Below, one piece after another: positions 52,727-61,922 of a DNA stretch of 64,000 nt. Source of the stretch: Sulfurivermis sp040755915 (GTDB taxonomy: Bacteria; Pseudomonadota; Gammaproteobacteria; Thiohalomonadales; Thiohalomonadaceae). The translations under genes and the position numbers were made by a program. The stretch is taken from contig JBFLWM010000009.1 in NCBI GenBank assembly GCA_040755915.1, positions 1-64,000 on the forward strand, in the 5' to 3' direction. Position 1 is the first letter of the stretch; each line of letters starts with the position of its first letter. A model generated the notes under the pieces. That model did no database searches. It was not told the DNA's origin and was given only the letters and a program-made list of their open reading frames with translations.

Positions 52727-53839
52727 TCAGTGCCGTCCGCGCAGTACGGCAAACTGCTGCAGGATCGGCGTCACCACCGGCTCGATCTTCTTGCGCATCA
52801 CGGTACCGACCGCGTCGCTGTGGGCGAAGATCGGGGTCACGATGGCCTCGTCGATGTGGGCGAGGAATACCATGGCGCGAATATCGGCAGCCAGGGACGG
52901 TACCGCCTGCAACAGCTCACACAGTTCGCCGCTGCCCGCGGCACACAGGGCCACCACGCTGGCATCGATGGCCTCGATCTCGCGCAGGCTGGGGGCGGCG
53001 GGACGTGCGGCCTGGAAATAGCGGCCGATGGCGTTGACCAGCGCCGTCACCACGTCCTGATCCGCCGGCTTGTGCAACACATCGGCCCCTACCTCGAGGA
53101 AGGTCTGACCGGCACCATCCAGCAGCCTGAGCAGCAGCGCGGCACAGGCGTTGTGGGCCGCCAGCGGCGCCAGCAATGGGCGGTGCTGTTCGAAATCGGC
53201 GCGGGCCGGCACCGCATCGGGCAGGTTGTCCGGCTCCGCGGCGAGGAAACCGACGCGATAGGTCTTGCGGGTACGCCCCGCATCCCACAGCTTCCTGCGC
53301 GTCTCGGCGCTGATCAGCCCCGGCTGCAGCACCAGGCGCACCGTATCCAGCATGTCCTGGTGTTCGCTCTCAAAGGGCAGATGCTCCACCAGAAACTCCG
53401 CCAGCACCGGTCCCATGCTGCCGGCCACCACCACCGGATTTTCCAGCATGCGCCGCGCATTCTCCGAATACGGCGCCACCCACCAGGCGCGACGCGCCAG
53501 TTCGTCGGTGAGCTGGCGCGAGCGGGTCACCGCCACCACCGCCTCCGGCTCGCCGATCATCAGCAGCTTGTCGAGGTCCTCGTTGTTGATCTGGCCCATG
53601 CGGGTCCAGCGGCGCAGAAACACCGGATAGCCGCCGGGCGAGCCCAGAACCTGCCCTGACAGCAGTTCGCGCACACGCTGCAGATACTGCTCGCTGCGTC
53701 CGGTGGGATTGAGCGACACCTTCATCTCGCGCTCGCCCTTGAGGCCGTACACCGCCATGTTGTTCTCGTCGATGCGGATCGCCTCGGCATTGGCGATGAG
53801 CACATTCAGGCGCAGGCTGTCTTCGCTGGAAAGGTCCAT
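52727..53839 (-). CDS. dsrS: DsrS-like protein of sulfur oxidisers
   Basis: 370 residues, soluble. The start MDLSSEDSLRLNVLIAN and the block VLGSPGGYPVFLRRWTRMGQ, followed by LTDELARRAWW, match what I recall of DsrS proteins encoded with dissimilatory sulfite reductase genes in purple and colourless sulfur bacteria. The biochemical role of DsrS is unclear; it has been linked to control of sulfur oxidation. Here it is not next to dsrAB but downstream of a MoxR/VWA pair. The C-terminal half is helical with no motif I know. Confidence 0.75.
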   Translation of the reverse strand: MDLSSEDSLRLNVLIANAEAIRIDENNMAVYGLKGEREMKVSLNPTGRSEQYLQRVRELLSGQVLGSPGGYPVFLRRWTRMGQINNEDLDKLLMIGEPEAVVAVTRSRQLTDELARRAWWVAPYSENARRMLENPVVVAGSMGPVLAEFLVEHLPFESEHQDMLDTVRLVLQPGLISAETRRKLWDAGRTRKTYRVGFLAAEPDNLPDAVPARADFEQHRPLLAPLAAHNACAALLLRLLDGAGQTFLEVGADVLHKPADQDVVTALVNAIGRYFQAARPAAPSLREIEAIDASVVALCAAGSGELCELLQAVPSLAADIRAMVFLAHIDEAIVTPIFAHSDAVGTVMRKKIEPVVTPILQQFAVLRGRH

Positions 53840-53887
53840 AAAATCACTGTCTGTTACGGGTTCTGTGCGGGATGACGCCCGCAGGCG

Positions 53888-55132
53888 TCAATTGAGTTGT
53901 ATGCGCTGTCCCCAGGGCACCTTGCCCTTGCCCTTCACCAGCCAGATCACCGGGAAGCCGGGCTCCTGCGCGGGAAAGGCGCCATCGGCGTCGGTGAAAT
54001 AGACCAGCAGGTCGGGACGGCGGCCTTCGCGCTCCAGCCAGTCGAACACCGGCAGGAAAGATGTCCCGCCGCCGCCCTTGAACTCACGCGGCAGCTTGAA
54101 CTCTTCCCACGGCTCATAACTCCACGGCCCGTCCTCTGCCAGCACGGCGTCGCAGGCATGCAGGGTGACCCGGGCGCGCACCTGCCCCTTGATGGCGTCG
54201 ATCTCGGCGAGGAACTCGCCCATCTCCTGGTCGCTGACCGAACCGCTGGTGTCCAGGGCCACCACGATGTCGATCTCGGAGGAACGCAGGCTGGGGAAGA
54301 TGGCGTCGCCCTCGCGGCGCGAGGGACGCGAATAGTTGTAGTCGTCGCGCGCGGTGGCGGTCATGTATCTGGCCAGCAACATGCGCCAGGGCAGCTGCGG
54401 TTGCAGCAGGTGGTCGATGAGCCGTGCCAGCGCGCCGCCCAGCTTGCCGGCCTGCAAGGCCTGCTGTGCCGCGCCGGCCATGCGCTGGCGCCACTGCACC
54501 GACAGGCGTTCACGTTCCTCGTGCGACAGCGGCTCCGGCCTGGGGGCGCCGCCCTGGCCGTCCTGTTGCTGCGGCTGCGGCTTGCCGCTGCCACCCTTGT
54601 CGTCCTTGTCCTCCTGGGTGGCCTGGCCGCCACCGCCCTCGCCCCTGTCGCCGCCGCTGCCGGCCTTGCCCCCCTGATCGCCGCTGTCCTGGTCGTAGAC
54701 ATGGTCGTCATGGGGTTGCAGCGAGTCGGCCTCGTCCAGGCAGGGATAGATCTCCTCCGCCGTCATGCCCTTGTACTCCTCGAGGAACAGGGCGTCCTGC
54801 ACCGGCGTCAGCCCCTCGTCGATGAGCAGCGGATTGATGGCGAGGTCGCAGGCGACATCCCAGCGATGGCGGTCGCGGTGCTGGCGGCGTGCGAAGTGTG
54901 ACAGCGCGCAATGCAGCGCCTCATGGGCCAGGGCGAACTGAGTCTGATCGAGGGTCAACGCGTCCATGTAGTCGGCGTTGTAATAGAAGGTGCGCGCATC
55001 GGTGGCCGTGGTCTTGCACCAGCGCGGATCGGCGGCCACCAGCGGCAGGCGCAGCACCAGGGCACCGAGGAACGGCCTGTCCAGGATCAGCTTGGTGCGC
55101 GCGGCACTGAGTTTGGTTTCAAGGTCGCTCAT
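53888..55132 (-). CDS. Zincin-like metallopeptidase with VWA-like domain
   Basis: 414 residues. The N-terminus has HEALH at 70-74, a zincin motif, in the DUF2201-type domain. A low-complexity Gly/Asp/Lys/Gln stretch (about 150-200) follows, then a VWA-like C-terminal domain with the MIDAS-type DTSGS at 294-298. Such proteins are paired with MoxR ATPases, and the pair here is adjacent. Whether the HEALH is catalytic is not known. It lies between moxR and dsrS. Confidence 0.85.
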   Translation of the reverse strand: MSDLETKLSAARTKLILDRPFLGALVLRLPLVAADPRWCKTTATDARTFYYNADYMDALTLDQTQFALAHEALHCALSHFARRQHRDRHRWDVACDLAINPLLIDEGLTPVQDALFLEEYKGMTAEEIYPCLDEADSLQPHDDHVYDQDSGDQGGKAGSGGDRGEGGGGQATQEDKDDKGGSGKPQPQQQDGQGGAPRPEPLSHEERERLSVQWRQRMAGAAQQALQAGKLGGALARLIDHLLQPQLPWRMLLARYMTATARDDYNYSRPSRREGDAIFPSLRSSEIDIVVALDTSGSVSDQEMGEFLAEIDAIKGQVRARVTLHACDAVLAEDGPWSYEPWEEFKLPREFKGGGGTSFLPVFDWLEREGRRPDLLVYFTDADGAFPAQEPGFPVIWLVKGKGKVPWGQRIQLN

Positions 55133-55139
55133 ACAAGGC

Positions 55140-55224
55140 TAACCGCTAAGTACGCTAAGTGAACAACTCGCAACCAGATCAGCCTGCCGACATACTTCGT
55201 GTAACTTAGCGTCCTTTGCGGTTA
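55140..55224. repeat. Imperfect inverted repeat between moxR and the VWA gene
   Basis: Two 21-base arms (55140-55160 and 55204-55224) are complementary at 17 positions; the arms read TAACCGCTAAGTACGCTAAGT and TAACCGCAAAGGACGCTAAGT on opposite strands, except that I give only the first 20 bases as comparable: TAACCGCTAAGTACGCTAAG. The loop is 43 bases. Similar 'CGCAAAGGACGC' type repeats occur in gaps of many bacterial genomes, so this looks like a dispersed palindromic element. Confidence 0.6.
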
Positions 55225-55235
55225 ATCGCTGTTTC

Positions 55236-56279
55236 TCACTCATACAGCATCACGTCGGCCACAGCCTGGGCCCAGGGCGCAAACTCGGGCACGCTGAAGA
55301 TTTCCTGGCCGATGGCACGGTGCATGTCGGATACCAGCATCACCCCCATCTCGCGCTGGCTGAAGCGGCCGGCGAATTCCAGGATCGGACCATACACCTC
55401 GGCCCCCTTCCTCTCGGCCTTGGCGCGCAGGGCGCGGGCCACCAGCGCGGAGGCGACGGCGTATTGCAGATCGATCTCGCGCGGTACCGGCACCGGCTCG
55501 CGGCGCAGGATGGCGTCGAGGTCGGGCAACTTGTCCAGGTTGCGCACGAAGGCCGCGGCCTCGATACCGGCGGCGGGGCCGACGCAGGCCTGCAGGGTTT
55601 CCACCAGCAACTGGTGCGCCTCACCGAATTTCTTCAGTGCCCGGTGGGCGAACTCCCAGGAGCGCGGCGAGGGAAAGGCGATGGGATTGTGCGCCGGGTC
55701 GAAATCGAACAGCAGTTCGGGACGGAAGCGCAGAAAGGCGATGATGCGTTCGTCGATGCCGTTGCGGTAGGCCCACAGCACCCAGTCGTCGAGATGGGTC
55801 TCCACCTCGAAGTGGGCAAAGCGGTTGGCCAGCGGTGCCGGCATGGCGTAGGTGACGCCGCGATCACCCTGGCGATTGCCGGCGGCGAAGATGGCCCACC
55901 CCTCCGGCACACGGTATTCGCCCAGGCGGCGATCGAGGATCAGCTGGTAGGCGGCGGCGGAAACCGACGGCGGCGCCGAGGTGATTTCATCGAGGAACAG
56001 GATGCCGGCCGGGCCGTGGCGCTCGGCATCGGGCAACATGGCCGGCACCGCCCACTCCACCTGCCCTTCACTGCGGAACGGGATGCCGCGCAGGTCACTC
56101 GGCTCCATCTGCGACAGACGGATGTCGATCACCGGCACCTTATGGCGTGCCGCCACCTGCGCCACCATCTGCGACTTGCCGACACCGGGTGGCCCCCACA
56201 GCATCACCGGCGTGTGATGGCCGTCGCGCGTGCTCGCAAATTCCCGCTCCAGAACCTCGGTGATGTGTGCCGGACGCAT
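55236..56279 (-). CDS. MoxR-family AAA+ ATPase
   Basis: 347 residues from ATG 56279, preferred over the in-frame TTG at 56282; GGGGAG is 5 bases upstream. Walker A is GPPGVGKS (29-36), Walker B GILFLDEIT, and sensor 1 in FAAGNRQGD. MoxR ATPases act with VWA partners as chaperones that insert cofactors or activate enzymes. The partner here is the next gene, with a palindromic repeat between them, and dsrS follows. The target may be a sulfur-oxidation enzyme, but this is inferred. Confidence 0.93.
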   Translation of the reverse strand: MRPAHITEVLEREFASTRDGHHTPVMLWGPPGVGKSQMVAQVAARHKVPVIDIRLSQMEPSDLRGIPFRSEGQVEWAVPAMLPDAERHGPAGILFLDEITSAPPSVSAAAYQLILDRRLGEYRVPEGWAIFAAGNRQGDRGVTYAMPAPLANRFAHFEVETHLDDWVLWAYRNGIDERIIAFLRFRPELLFDFDPAHNPIAFPSPRSWEFAHRALKKFGEAHQLLVETLQACVGPAAGIEAAAFVRNLDKLPDLDAILRREPVPVPREIDLQYAVASALVARALRAKAERKGAEVYGPILEFAGRFSQREMGVMLVSDMHRAIGQEIFSVPEFAPWAQAVADVMLYE

Positions 56280-56418
56280 CAATACTCCCCGTTATGTGGC
56301 AAAAGACAATAGTTTACTTTATTTGTCAGATACACAAAACAGGGAGTGGGGATGGAAGTCGCAGGTTCCAAGTCGCCAGTGTCGAGAACAGCAACCGCGA
56401 CCCGCCACTTCCGGAGGA

Positions 56419-56790
56419 TTAACCCTGCTGTTGCTGCTGCTCCGCCACCTGCTTGTGCACCTCGGCCATGTCCAGCTCCCTGGCGCGCGCCAGCAGATCC
56501 TTCAGTTGCGATGCCTGCAGGGCACCGGCCTCGGAGTAGATGATGACCTGCTCGCGGAAGATCATCAGGGTGGGGATGGAGCGGATCTGGAACAGGCCGC
56601 CCAACTCCTGCTCTTCTTCGGTGTTCACCTTGGCGAAAACGATGTCGGGATGATTTTCCGACTCCGCCTCAAATACCGGACCGAAGCCCTGGCAGGGTCC
56701 GCACCACGGTGCCCAGAAGTCGATGATGATGAAATCGTTGTTGTTGATGATTTGGTCGAAATTGTCTTTGGTCATGTGCACGGTGGCCAT
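56419..56790 (-). CDS. Thioredoxin family protein
   Basis: 123 residues. The CGPC active site is at 30-33 in WAPWCGPCQ, with the cis-proline in IRSIPTLMIF. The C-terminus extends about 20 residues beyond thioredoxin and ends in five glutamines. It probably is a cytoplasmic disulfide reductase, since no signal peptide is seen. It is single, 136 bases upstream (in genome order) of moxR, and could serve the same sulfur pathway. Confidence 0.93.
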   Translation of the reverse strand: MATVHMTKDNFDQIINNNDFIIIDFWAPWCGPCQGFGPVFEAESENHPDIVFAKVNTEEEQELGGLFQIRSIPTLMIFREQVIIYSEAGALQASQLKDLLARARELDMAEVHKQVAEQQQQQG

Positions 56791-56907
56791 GGCGGTACTC
56801 CATTGCGCTGATTGCAGGAAGGTAAGGTCTGAAGCGGACCGGCGGCACGCCGCGACGAACGACAGACGGATGATGACTGAGCATTAGCCTACACTAATGC
56901 TTCCCGG

Positions 56908-57303
56908 TTAAACACCTCGCCCGGTAAAGCGGATGATCTGGCGCCGTCCGCGCTTGTCCGGTCGGCGTGCCGGCAAGGCACCGGCGGCAGCGGCGAGACG
57001 ACGCTCCTCCGCCAGCGCTTCGCGCCGCTGGCGGCTCTCGTCGGTCTCCTGATACAACTGCTGCGCCACCGTCGCCGGACCGCGCTGTTCCGACAGGCCG
57101 GTCACGGTGATCACGAACTCCATGCCCGCCTTGCGGATCACCAGTTCGTCGCCGCATTGCACGCCGCGCGACGGCTTCGGCCGCACACCGTTGAGATGGA
57201 CATGGCCGCCGTTGATGGCCTCCACCGCCAGGGCGCGGGTCTTGTAGAAACGCGCCGCCCACAGCCACTTGTCCAGCCGTACCGCGACTCCCGCCTCACT
57301 CAT
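56908..57303 (-). CDS. hslR: Ribosome-associated heat-shock protein Hsp15 (S4 domain)
   Basis: 131 residues. The S4 RNA-binding domain covers about 7-70 (VRLDKWLWAARFYKTRALAV, GHVHLNG), followed by a basic tail (GALPARRPDKRGRRQIIRF). Hsp15 binds free 50S subunits carrying nascent chains after translation aborts. The start overlaps the preceding zinc-ribbon gene by 8 bases. Confidence 0.95.
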   Translation of the reverse strand: MSEAGVAVRLDKWLWAARFYKTRALAVEAINGGHVHLNGVRPKPSRGVQCGDELVIRKAGMEFVITVTGLSEQRGPATVAQQLYQETDESRQRREALAEERRLAAAAGALPARRPDKRGRRQIIRFTGRGV

Positions 57304-57511
57304 CGGAAGCGCCGTCCTCGCTGATCTCGAGGTAATACTCCATGGTAATCAGGGTGTGTTCACGGCTGCCGCAGGCCGGGCAATGCAGCAGCATCATCAG
57401 GCCCAGCGCCTCCTCGTCCTCGTAGGACTCCCCCTCCACGCGGTAGTACTCCAGCATCCCCTCGTAGCCACAATCGATGCAGGTCCCCCACGCACGCAAT
57501 GCCTTACTCAT
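57296..57511 (-). CDS. Small zinc-ribbon protein of unknown function
   Basis: 71 residues. Two CxxC pairs (Cys11/Cys14 and Cys44/Cys47) form a likely zinc ribbon, separated by an acidic stretch (EGESYEDEEALGLMML). It is shorter than the usual domain partners and I recognise no specific family. It overlaps hslR by 8 bases, which suggests that the two act together, perhaps in ribosome rescue. Confidence 0.75.
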   Translation of the reverse strand: MSKALRAWGTCIDCGYEGMLEYYRVEGESYEDEEALGLMMLLHCPACGSREHTLITMEYYLEISEDGASDE

Positions 57512-57587
57512 CAGTGACCGTTCCTGTTTGGAAAATGGGGCCAGTCTAACGGAAACCCTGGCCGATGACTGCCCGCATTGCCCATGC

Positions 57588-57615
57588 TAAAGTGCGCAAC
57601 CCACGCTGCCGATAC
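57588..57615 (+). promoter_or_regulatory. Candidate sigma-28 promoter of the chemoreceptor gene
   Basis: Plus-strand TAAA (57588-57591), 16 bases, then GCCGATAC (57608-57615). It differs from the consensus only in the last -10 base and by one extra spacer base. It is 50 bases before the ATG of a methyl-accepting protein, a typical FliA target. Confidence 0.7.
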
Positions 57616-57665
57616 GCCTGAGTAGGCAATACACCTACATATCCATACAAAATACAAGGTGATAT

Positions 57666-59321
57666 ATGAACCTGCTGCAAAACTTCACCATCAAGACCCG
57701 CCTGGTCGCCCTCGTCACCCTCGCCGCCGCACTGATGATTGCCATCGGTCTGATGGGATTGAACGGGATGCGCAATGCCAGTGAGTCCCTCGACACGGTT
57801 TATAACGATCGCCTGGTACCCACCGGCCAGATCAGCCAGATTCTGGAGATGATGCAGGACAACCGCACCCAGCTGCTGCTGTCCCTGCAGCACGACCCGG
57901 CCAGCGACTTCGCCAAGATGCACGATCACCCCATCGACATGCACCTGAAGGTCGCCGAGGAAAACATCGAGAAGATCACCACCCTGTGGCAGGCCTTCAT
58001 GGCAACCTACATGACCGAAGAGGAAAAAAAGCTGGCCGAGGATTTCGCTGCCAAGCGGGCCGTGTTCGTCAACGAGGGCCTGAAGCCGGTCATCAGCCTG
58101 CTCAAGGCCGGCCGCTACCATGAGGCCAACGAAACCCTGCTCAAGCGCGTCAACCCCACCTTCTACACCGCCAACGGTGCGGCGGAAAAACTGCTGCAGC
58201 TTCAGCTCGACGTGGCCAAGGCGGAGTATGAAGCCGCCGAAGCCAGTTATGGCCAGGTACGTAACGCCTCCATCACCCTGATCGTGATCGCCATCGGCTT
58301 CAGCACCCTGCTGGCCTGGGCCACCATCGGCGGCATCGGCCGTGCCGTGGCAGAACTGGAGCGTGCCAGCGGCCAGATGGCCGAAGGCAACCTGACCACC
58401 CGCGCCAATTATGAGGCCCGGGATGAACTGGGCCGCGTCGCCACTGCTTTCAACCGCATGGGCGAACGCTTCCACAGCATGGTGCAGCAGCTGTCCGGCG
58501 CCACCGGCCAGCTGGCGGCCGCCGCCGAGGAAACCTCCGCCGTCACCGAACAGACCAGCAGCGGCATCCGCCAGCAGCAATCGGAGACCGAACAGGTCGC
58601 CACCGCCATGAATGAAATGACCGCCACCGTGCAGGAAGTGGCGCACAGCGCCGCCAGTGCCGCCGATGCCGCCCACAAGGCTGACGACGAGGCCCTCGCC
58701 GGCAAGCAGGTGGTCACCCGCACCATCGACGTTATCGACAACCTGGCCGGCGAAGTGGAAAAGGCCTCCGGCGTCATCCAGCAACTGGAGCAGGACAGCG
58801 AACAGATCGGCACTGTGCTGGACGTGATCCGCGGCATTGCCGAGCAGACCAACCTGCTGGCGCTGAATGCCGCCATCGAGGCCGCCCGTGCCGGCGAACA
58901 GGGCCGCGGCTTTGCCGTGGTGGCCGACGAGGTGCGTACCCTGGCCTCACGTACCCAGCAGTCCACCGCCGAGATCCAGGGCATGATCGAAAAGCTGCAG
59001 ACCGGCGCCGCCAATGCGGTGAAGGTCATGGAGGCCAGCCGTGCCCAGGCACAGGCCGGTGTGGAGCAGGTGGCCCAGGCCGGCGCCTCGCTGGATTCCA
59101 TCACCCGCGCCGTCGGCACCATCAACGACCTCAATGCACAGATCGCCTCCGCCGCCGAGGAACAGAGCTCCGTGGCCGAGGAAATCAACCGCAACATCGT
59201 CAACATCAGCCAGGTGGCCGAGCAGACCAGCCAGGGGGCGCAACAGACCGCGGCTGCCAGCGAGGAACTGGCGCGCCTGGCCGAGCAGTTGCAGGGCCTG
59301 GTCGGGCAGTTCCGTATCTGA
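57666..59321 (+). CDS. Methyl-accepting chemotaxis protein
   Basis: 551 residues. Membrane segment 1 (about 12-34), a four-helix periplasmic sensor of Tar type, membrane segment 2 (about 199-220), HAMP, and a signalling hairpin with the invariant tip near residues 391-410 (AEQTNLLALNAAIEAARAGE). Glu/Gln pairs for methylation are present along the helices. There is no C-terminal NWETF-like pentapeptide. The ligand is unknown. A sigma-28-like promoter precedes it and a strong terminator follows. Confidence 0.95.
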   Translation: MNLLQNFTIKTRLVALVTLAAALMIAIGLMGLNGMRNASESLDTVYNDRLVPTGQISQILEMMQDNRTQLLLSLQHDPASDFAKMHDHPIDMHLKVAEENIEKITTLWQAFMATYMTEEEKKLAEDFAAKRAVFVNEGLKPVISLLKAGRYHEANETLLKRVNPTFYTANGAAEKLLQLQLDVAKAEYEAAEASYGQVRNASITLIVIAIGFSTLLAWATIGGIGRAVAELERASGQMAEGNLTTRANYEARDELGRVATAFNRMGERFHSMVQQLSGATGQLAAAAEETSAVTEQTSSGIRQQQSETEQVATAMNEMTATVQEVAHSAASAADAAHKADDEALAGKQVVTRTIDVIDNLAGEVEKASGVIQQLEQDSEQIGTVLDVIRGIAEQTNLLALNAAIEAARAGEQGRGFAVVADEVRTLASRTQQSTAEIQGMIEKLQTGAANAVKVMEASRAQAQAGVEQVAQAGASLDSITRAVGTINDLNAQIASAAEEQSSVAEEINRNIVNISQVAEQTSQGAQQTAAASEELARLAEQLQGLVGQFRI

Positions 59322-59335
59322 CCTTTCTTTACCGC

Positions 59336-59373
59336 AAAACAAAACGCCGCCTGTTCAGGCGGCGTTTTGTTTT
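59336..59373. terminator. Bidirectional terminator between the chemoreceptor and response regulator genes
   Basis: A near-perfect palindrome AAAACAAAACGCCGCC-TGTTCA-GGCGGCGTTTTGTTTT with a GC core and A/T arms. It stands between two convergent genes and works for both strands. Confidence 0.9.
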
Positions 59374-59388
59374 TGTGACAGACGAAGA

Positions 59389-59898
59389 TTAATTTTTCTT
59401 TTCCTCCCAGTCCTTCGGCAAGGCATCGGGGTGCTGCTCCGCCACCTGCTGCAACAGCGAGGTACGGGCATCCAGCAGGTTCTGCAACTGCTCCAGCTCC
59501 GTGCGCAACTCCACCACCTCACGCTGCAGGACCCCTTGTGTGATCCCTTCCTCGACGGCCTGCAACAACACCATGTTGTCCACCGGCTTTTCGATGAAGC
59601 GGTGCAACTGCGCCTGGTTGATGGCCGAGCGGAACAACTCGCTGTCGGCGTAGCCGCTGACGATGATGCGGTAGGCATGGGGCTGCAACTGGCGGAAGGC
59701 CTGCAGAAAGCGCGCGCCGTCCATCTCCGGCATGCGGTAGTCGGCGATCACGATATCGAACTGTGCCTCCCGGGCCCGGGCCAGTGCCGCCGCGGGGGTT
59801 TCGAAACGCTCGATCTCGTGATCACCCTGCATGCGCAGTACGCGCATCATCGCACTAAGGTTGTGCGGTTCATCGTCCACCAGCATGATGCGCGCCAT
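59389..59898 (-). CDS. Response regulator with receiver domain and coiled-coil tail
   Basis: 169 residues. The receiver domain (1-120) has the acidic pair in LVDDEP, phospho-acceptor Asp53 in IADYRMPEMDG and Lys in FIEKPV. The remaining 45 residues are a coiled coil (VELRTELEQLQNLLDARTSL) and a basic end, with no DNA-binding or enzymatic domain. No kinase gene is adjacent. It may act by protein contact, in the style of CheY-like regulators. Confidence 0.9.
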   Translation of the reverse strand: MARIMLVDDEPHNLSAMMRVLRMQGDHEIERFETPAAALARAREAQFDIVIADYRMPEMDGARFLQAFRQLQPHAYRIIVSGYADSELFRSAINQAQLHRFIEKPVDNMVLLQAVEEGITQGVLQREVVELRTELEQLQNLLDARTSLLQQVAEQHPDALPKDWEEKKN

Positions 59899-59978
59899 GA
59901 CTTAACTCCCTGCCTGGAATCTGCGCACTACCCTACCCGACCCGGCCCTGCCCCCGCAAGGCAGGGCCGGAATACAGC

Positions 59979-61877
59979 CTAGCGCAGTTCCAGCAGCAGC
60001 TGATTGAGCCGCTGTACGAAGGCGGCCGGGTCATCGAGCTGTCCACCCTCGGCGAGCAGGGCCTGGTCGAACAGAATGCTGACCCAGTCGCCGAAGCGCT
60101 CCCCTTCGCCCTCGCCCTTGAGGCGCAGTACCAACGGGTGCTCGGGATTGAGCTCCAGGATCGGCTTGCTGCCGCCGACCTTCTGTCCTGCCTGCTTGAG
60201 GATACGCTCCAGATGGGCGCTCATGTCATGCTCGCCGGCCACCAGGCAGGCAGGCGAGGCGGTCAGGCGGTGGGTGATGCGCACTTCCTTCACCTTTTCG
60301 CCCAGAGTCTCCTGCACCTTGGCCACCAGGTCCTTGAAATCGTCGGCCACCTTCTCCTGCGCCTTCTTCTCCTCCTCATCCTCCAGCTTGCCGAGGTCCA
60401 GCGCGCCCTTGGTCACAGACTTGAGCGGCTTGCCGTCGAACTCGGTAAAGGAGGACACCAGCCACTCGTCGACGCGGTCGGACAGCAGCAGCACCTCGAT
60501 GCCCTTCTTGCGGAAGATCTCCAGGTGCGGGCTGTTCCTGGCCGCGGCGAAGGTGTCGGCGGTGATGTAGTAGATCGCCTCCTGACCTTCCTTCATGCGA
60601 CCGATGTAGTCGGCCAGCGCCACGGTCTGGTCGCTGCTGTCGGCATGGGTGGTGGCGAAACGCAGCAGCCTGCCGATCTGCTCGCGGTTGGCGAAATCCT
60701 CGCCCGGCCCCTCTTTCAGCACGCGGCCGAATTCGTTCCAGAAACTCTGGTATTTCTCCGCGTCATTCTTCGCCAGGTCCTCCAGCATGCCCAGCACCTT
60801 CTTCACCGAACCGCCGCGCATGGCGTCGATGACCTTGCTGTGCTGCAGAATCTCGCGCGAGACGTTGAGCGGCAGGTCGTTGGAGTCGATGACGCCGCGC
60901 ACGAAACGCAGGTAGGCGGGCATCAGTTTCTCGGCGTCCTCCATGATGAACACGCGGCGCACGTACAGCTTGATGCCGTGGCGACGCTCGCGGTCCCACA
61001 GGTCGAAGGGGGCGCGCTGCGGGACATACAGCAGCGAGGTGTATTCCAGCTTGCCCTCGACGCGGTTGTGGCTCCACAGCAGCGGGTCCTCGAAATCGTG
61101 GGCCACATGCTTGTAGAACTCCCTGTATTCATCCTCGCTGATGTCGCTCTTGGCGCGACTCCACAGCGCCGAGGCCTGATTGACGGTCTCGTCCTCCGGC
61201 GCCGCATCCTTCTCCTCCTCGCCGTAACGCTCCTTCGCCATCACGATGGGCAGGGTGATGTGGTCGGAATACTTGCGGATGATGGTGCGCAGGCGCCAGC
61301 CGTCGAGAAATTCGTCCTCGCCCTCGCGCAGGTGCAGCACCACCTCGGTGCCGCGAGCTGCCTGCGCCACCGTCTCCAGGGTGTAGTCGCCCAGCCCCGC
61401 CGACTCCCAGCGCACGCCATGCTCGGCGCCGACACCGGCACGGCGGGTGGTCAGCGTTACCTTGTCGGCGATGATGAAGGCGGAATAGAAACCGACGCCG
61501 AACTGGCCGATGAGGTGAGCATCCCTGGCCTGGTCACCGGTAAGCGACTCGAAGAACTGGCGCGTGCCGGACTTGGCGATGGTGCCGATATTGTCGATCA
61601 CCTCCTGGCGCGACATGCCGATGCCGTTGTCACGCAGGGTGATGGTGCGCGCGTCCTTGTCGAAGCTGACGCGGATCTTCAGTTCATTGTCGCCTTCCCA
61701 CAGGGCGTCATCGGACAAGGCCTCGAAGCGCAGCTTGTCGCAGGCATCAGAGGCATTGGAGATCAGCTCGCGCAGGAAAATTTCCTTGTTGGAATATAAG
61801 GAATGGATCATCAGCTGCAACAGCTGCTTCACCTCGGTCTGAAAACCCAGGGTTTCCTTATGTGCTTCAACGGTCAT
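59979..61877 (-). CDS. htpG: Molecular chaperone HtpG (Hsp90)
   Basis: 632 residues, standard. The GHKL ATPase domain has FLRELISNASDACDKLR, DNGIGM and IGQFGVGFYSAFI; the middle domain (about 240-500) and C-terminal dimerisation domain follow. It refolds and stabilises client proteins in the cytoplasm. A heat-shock promoter precedes it. It is divergent from pgm. Confidence 0.98.
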   Translation of the reverse strand: MTVEAHKETLGFQTEVKQLLQLMIHSLYSNKEIFLRELISNASDACDKLRFEALSDDALWEGDNELKIRVSFDKDARTITLRDNGIGMSRQEVIDNIGTIAKSGTRQFFESLTGDQARDAHLIGQFGVGFYSAFIIADKVTLTTRRAGVGAEHGVRWESAGLGDYTLETVAQAARGTEVVLHLREGEDEFLDGWRLRTIIRKYSDHITLPIVMAKERYGEEEKDAAPEDETVNQASALWSRAKSDISEDEYREFYKHVAHDFEDPLLWSHNRVEGKLEYTSLLYVPQRAPFDLWDRERRHGIKLYVRRVFIMEDAEKLMPAYLRFVRGVIDSNDLPLNVSREILQHSKVIDAMRGGSVKKVLGMLEDLAKNDAEKYQSFWNEFGRVLKEGPGEDFANREQIGRLLRFATTHADSSDQTVALADYIGRMKEGQEAIYYITADTFAAARNSPHLEIFRKKGIEVLLLSDRVDEWLVSSFTEFDGKPLKSVTKGALDLGKLEDEEEKKAQEKVADDFKDLVAKVQETLGEKVKEVRITHRLTASPACLVAGEHDMSAHLERILKQAGQKVGGSKPILELNPEHPLVLRLKGEGEGERFGDWVSILFDQALLAEGGQLDDPAAFVQRLNQLLLELR

Positions 61878-61922
61878 GGTCCAACTCCTGACAAATTGGG
61901 GGGTTAACGATACAGCAACGGA

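Noticed and set aside
53875..53890. GACGCC/GGCGTC hairpin at the VWA gene stop
   Set aside because: Six base pairs without U-tract and in the middle of an apparent operon.
60138..61799. 553-residue open frame antisense to htpG
   Set aside because: Shadow of a certain gene, with no ribosome site or known domain.
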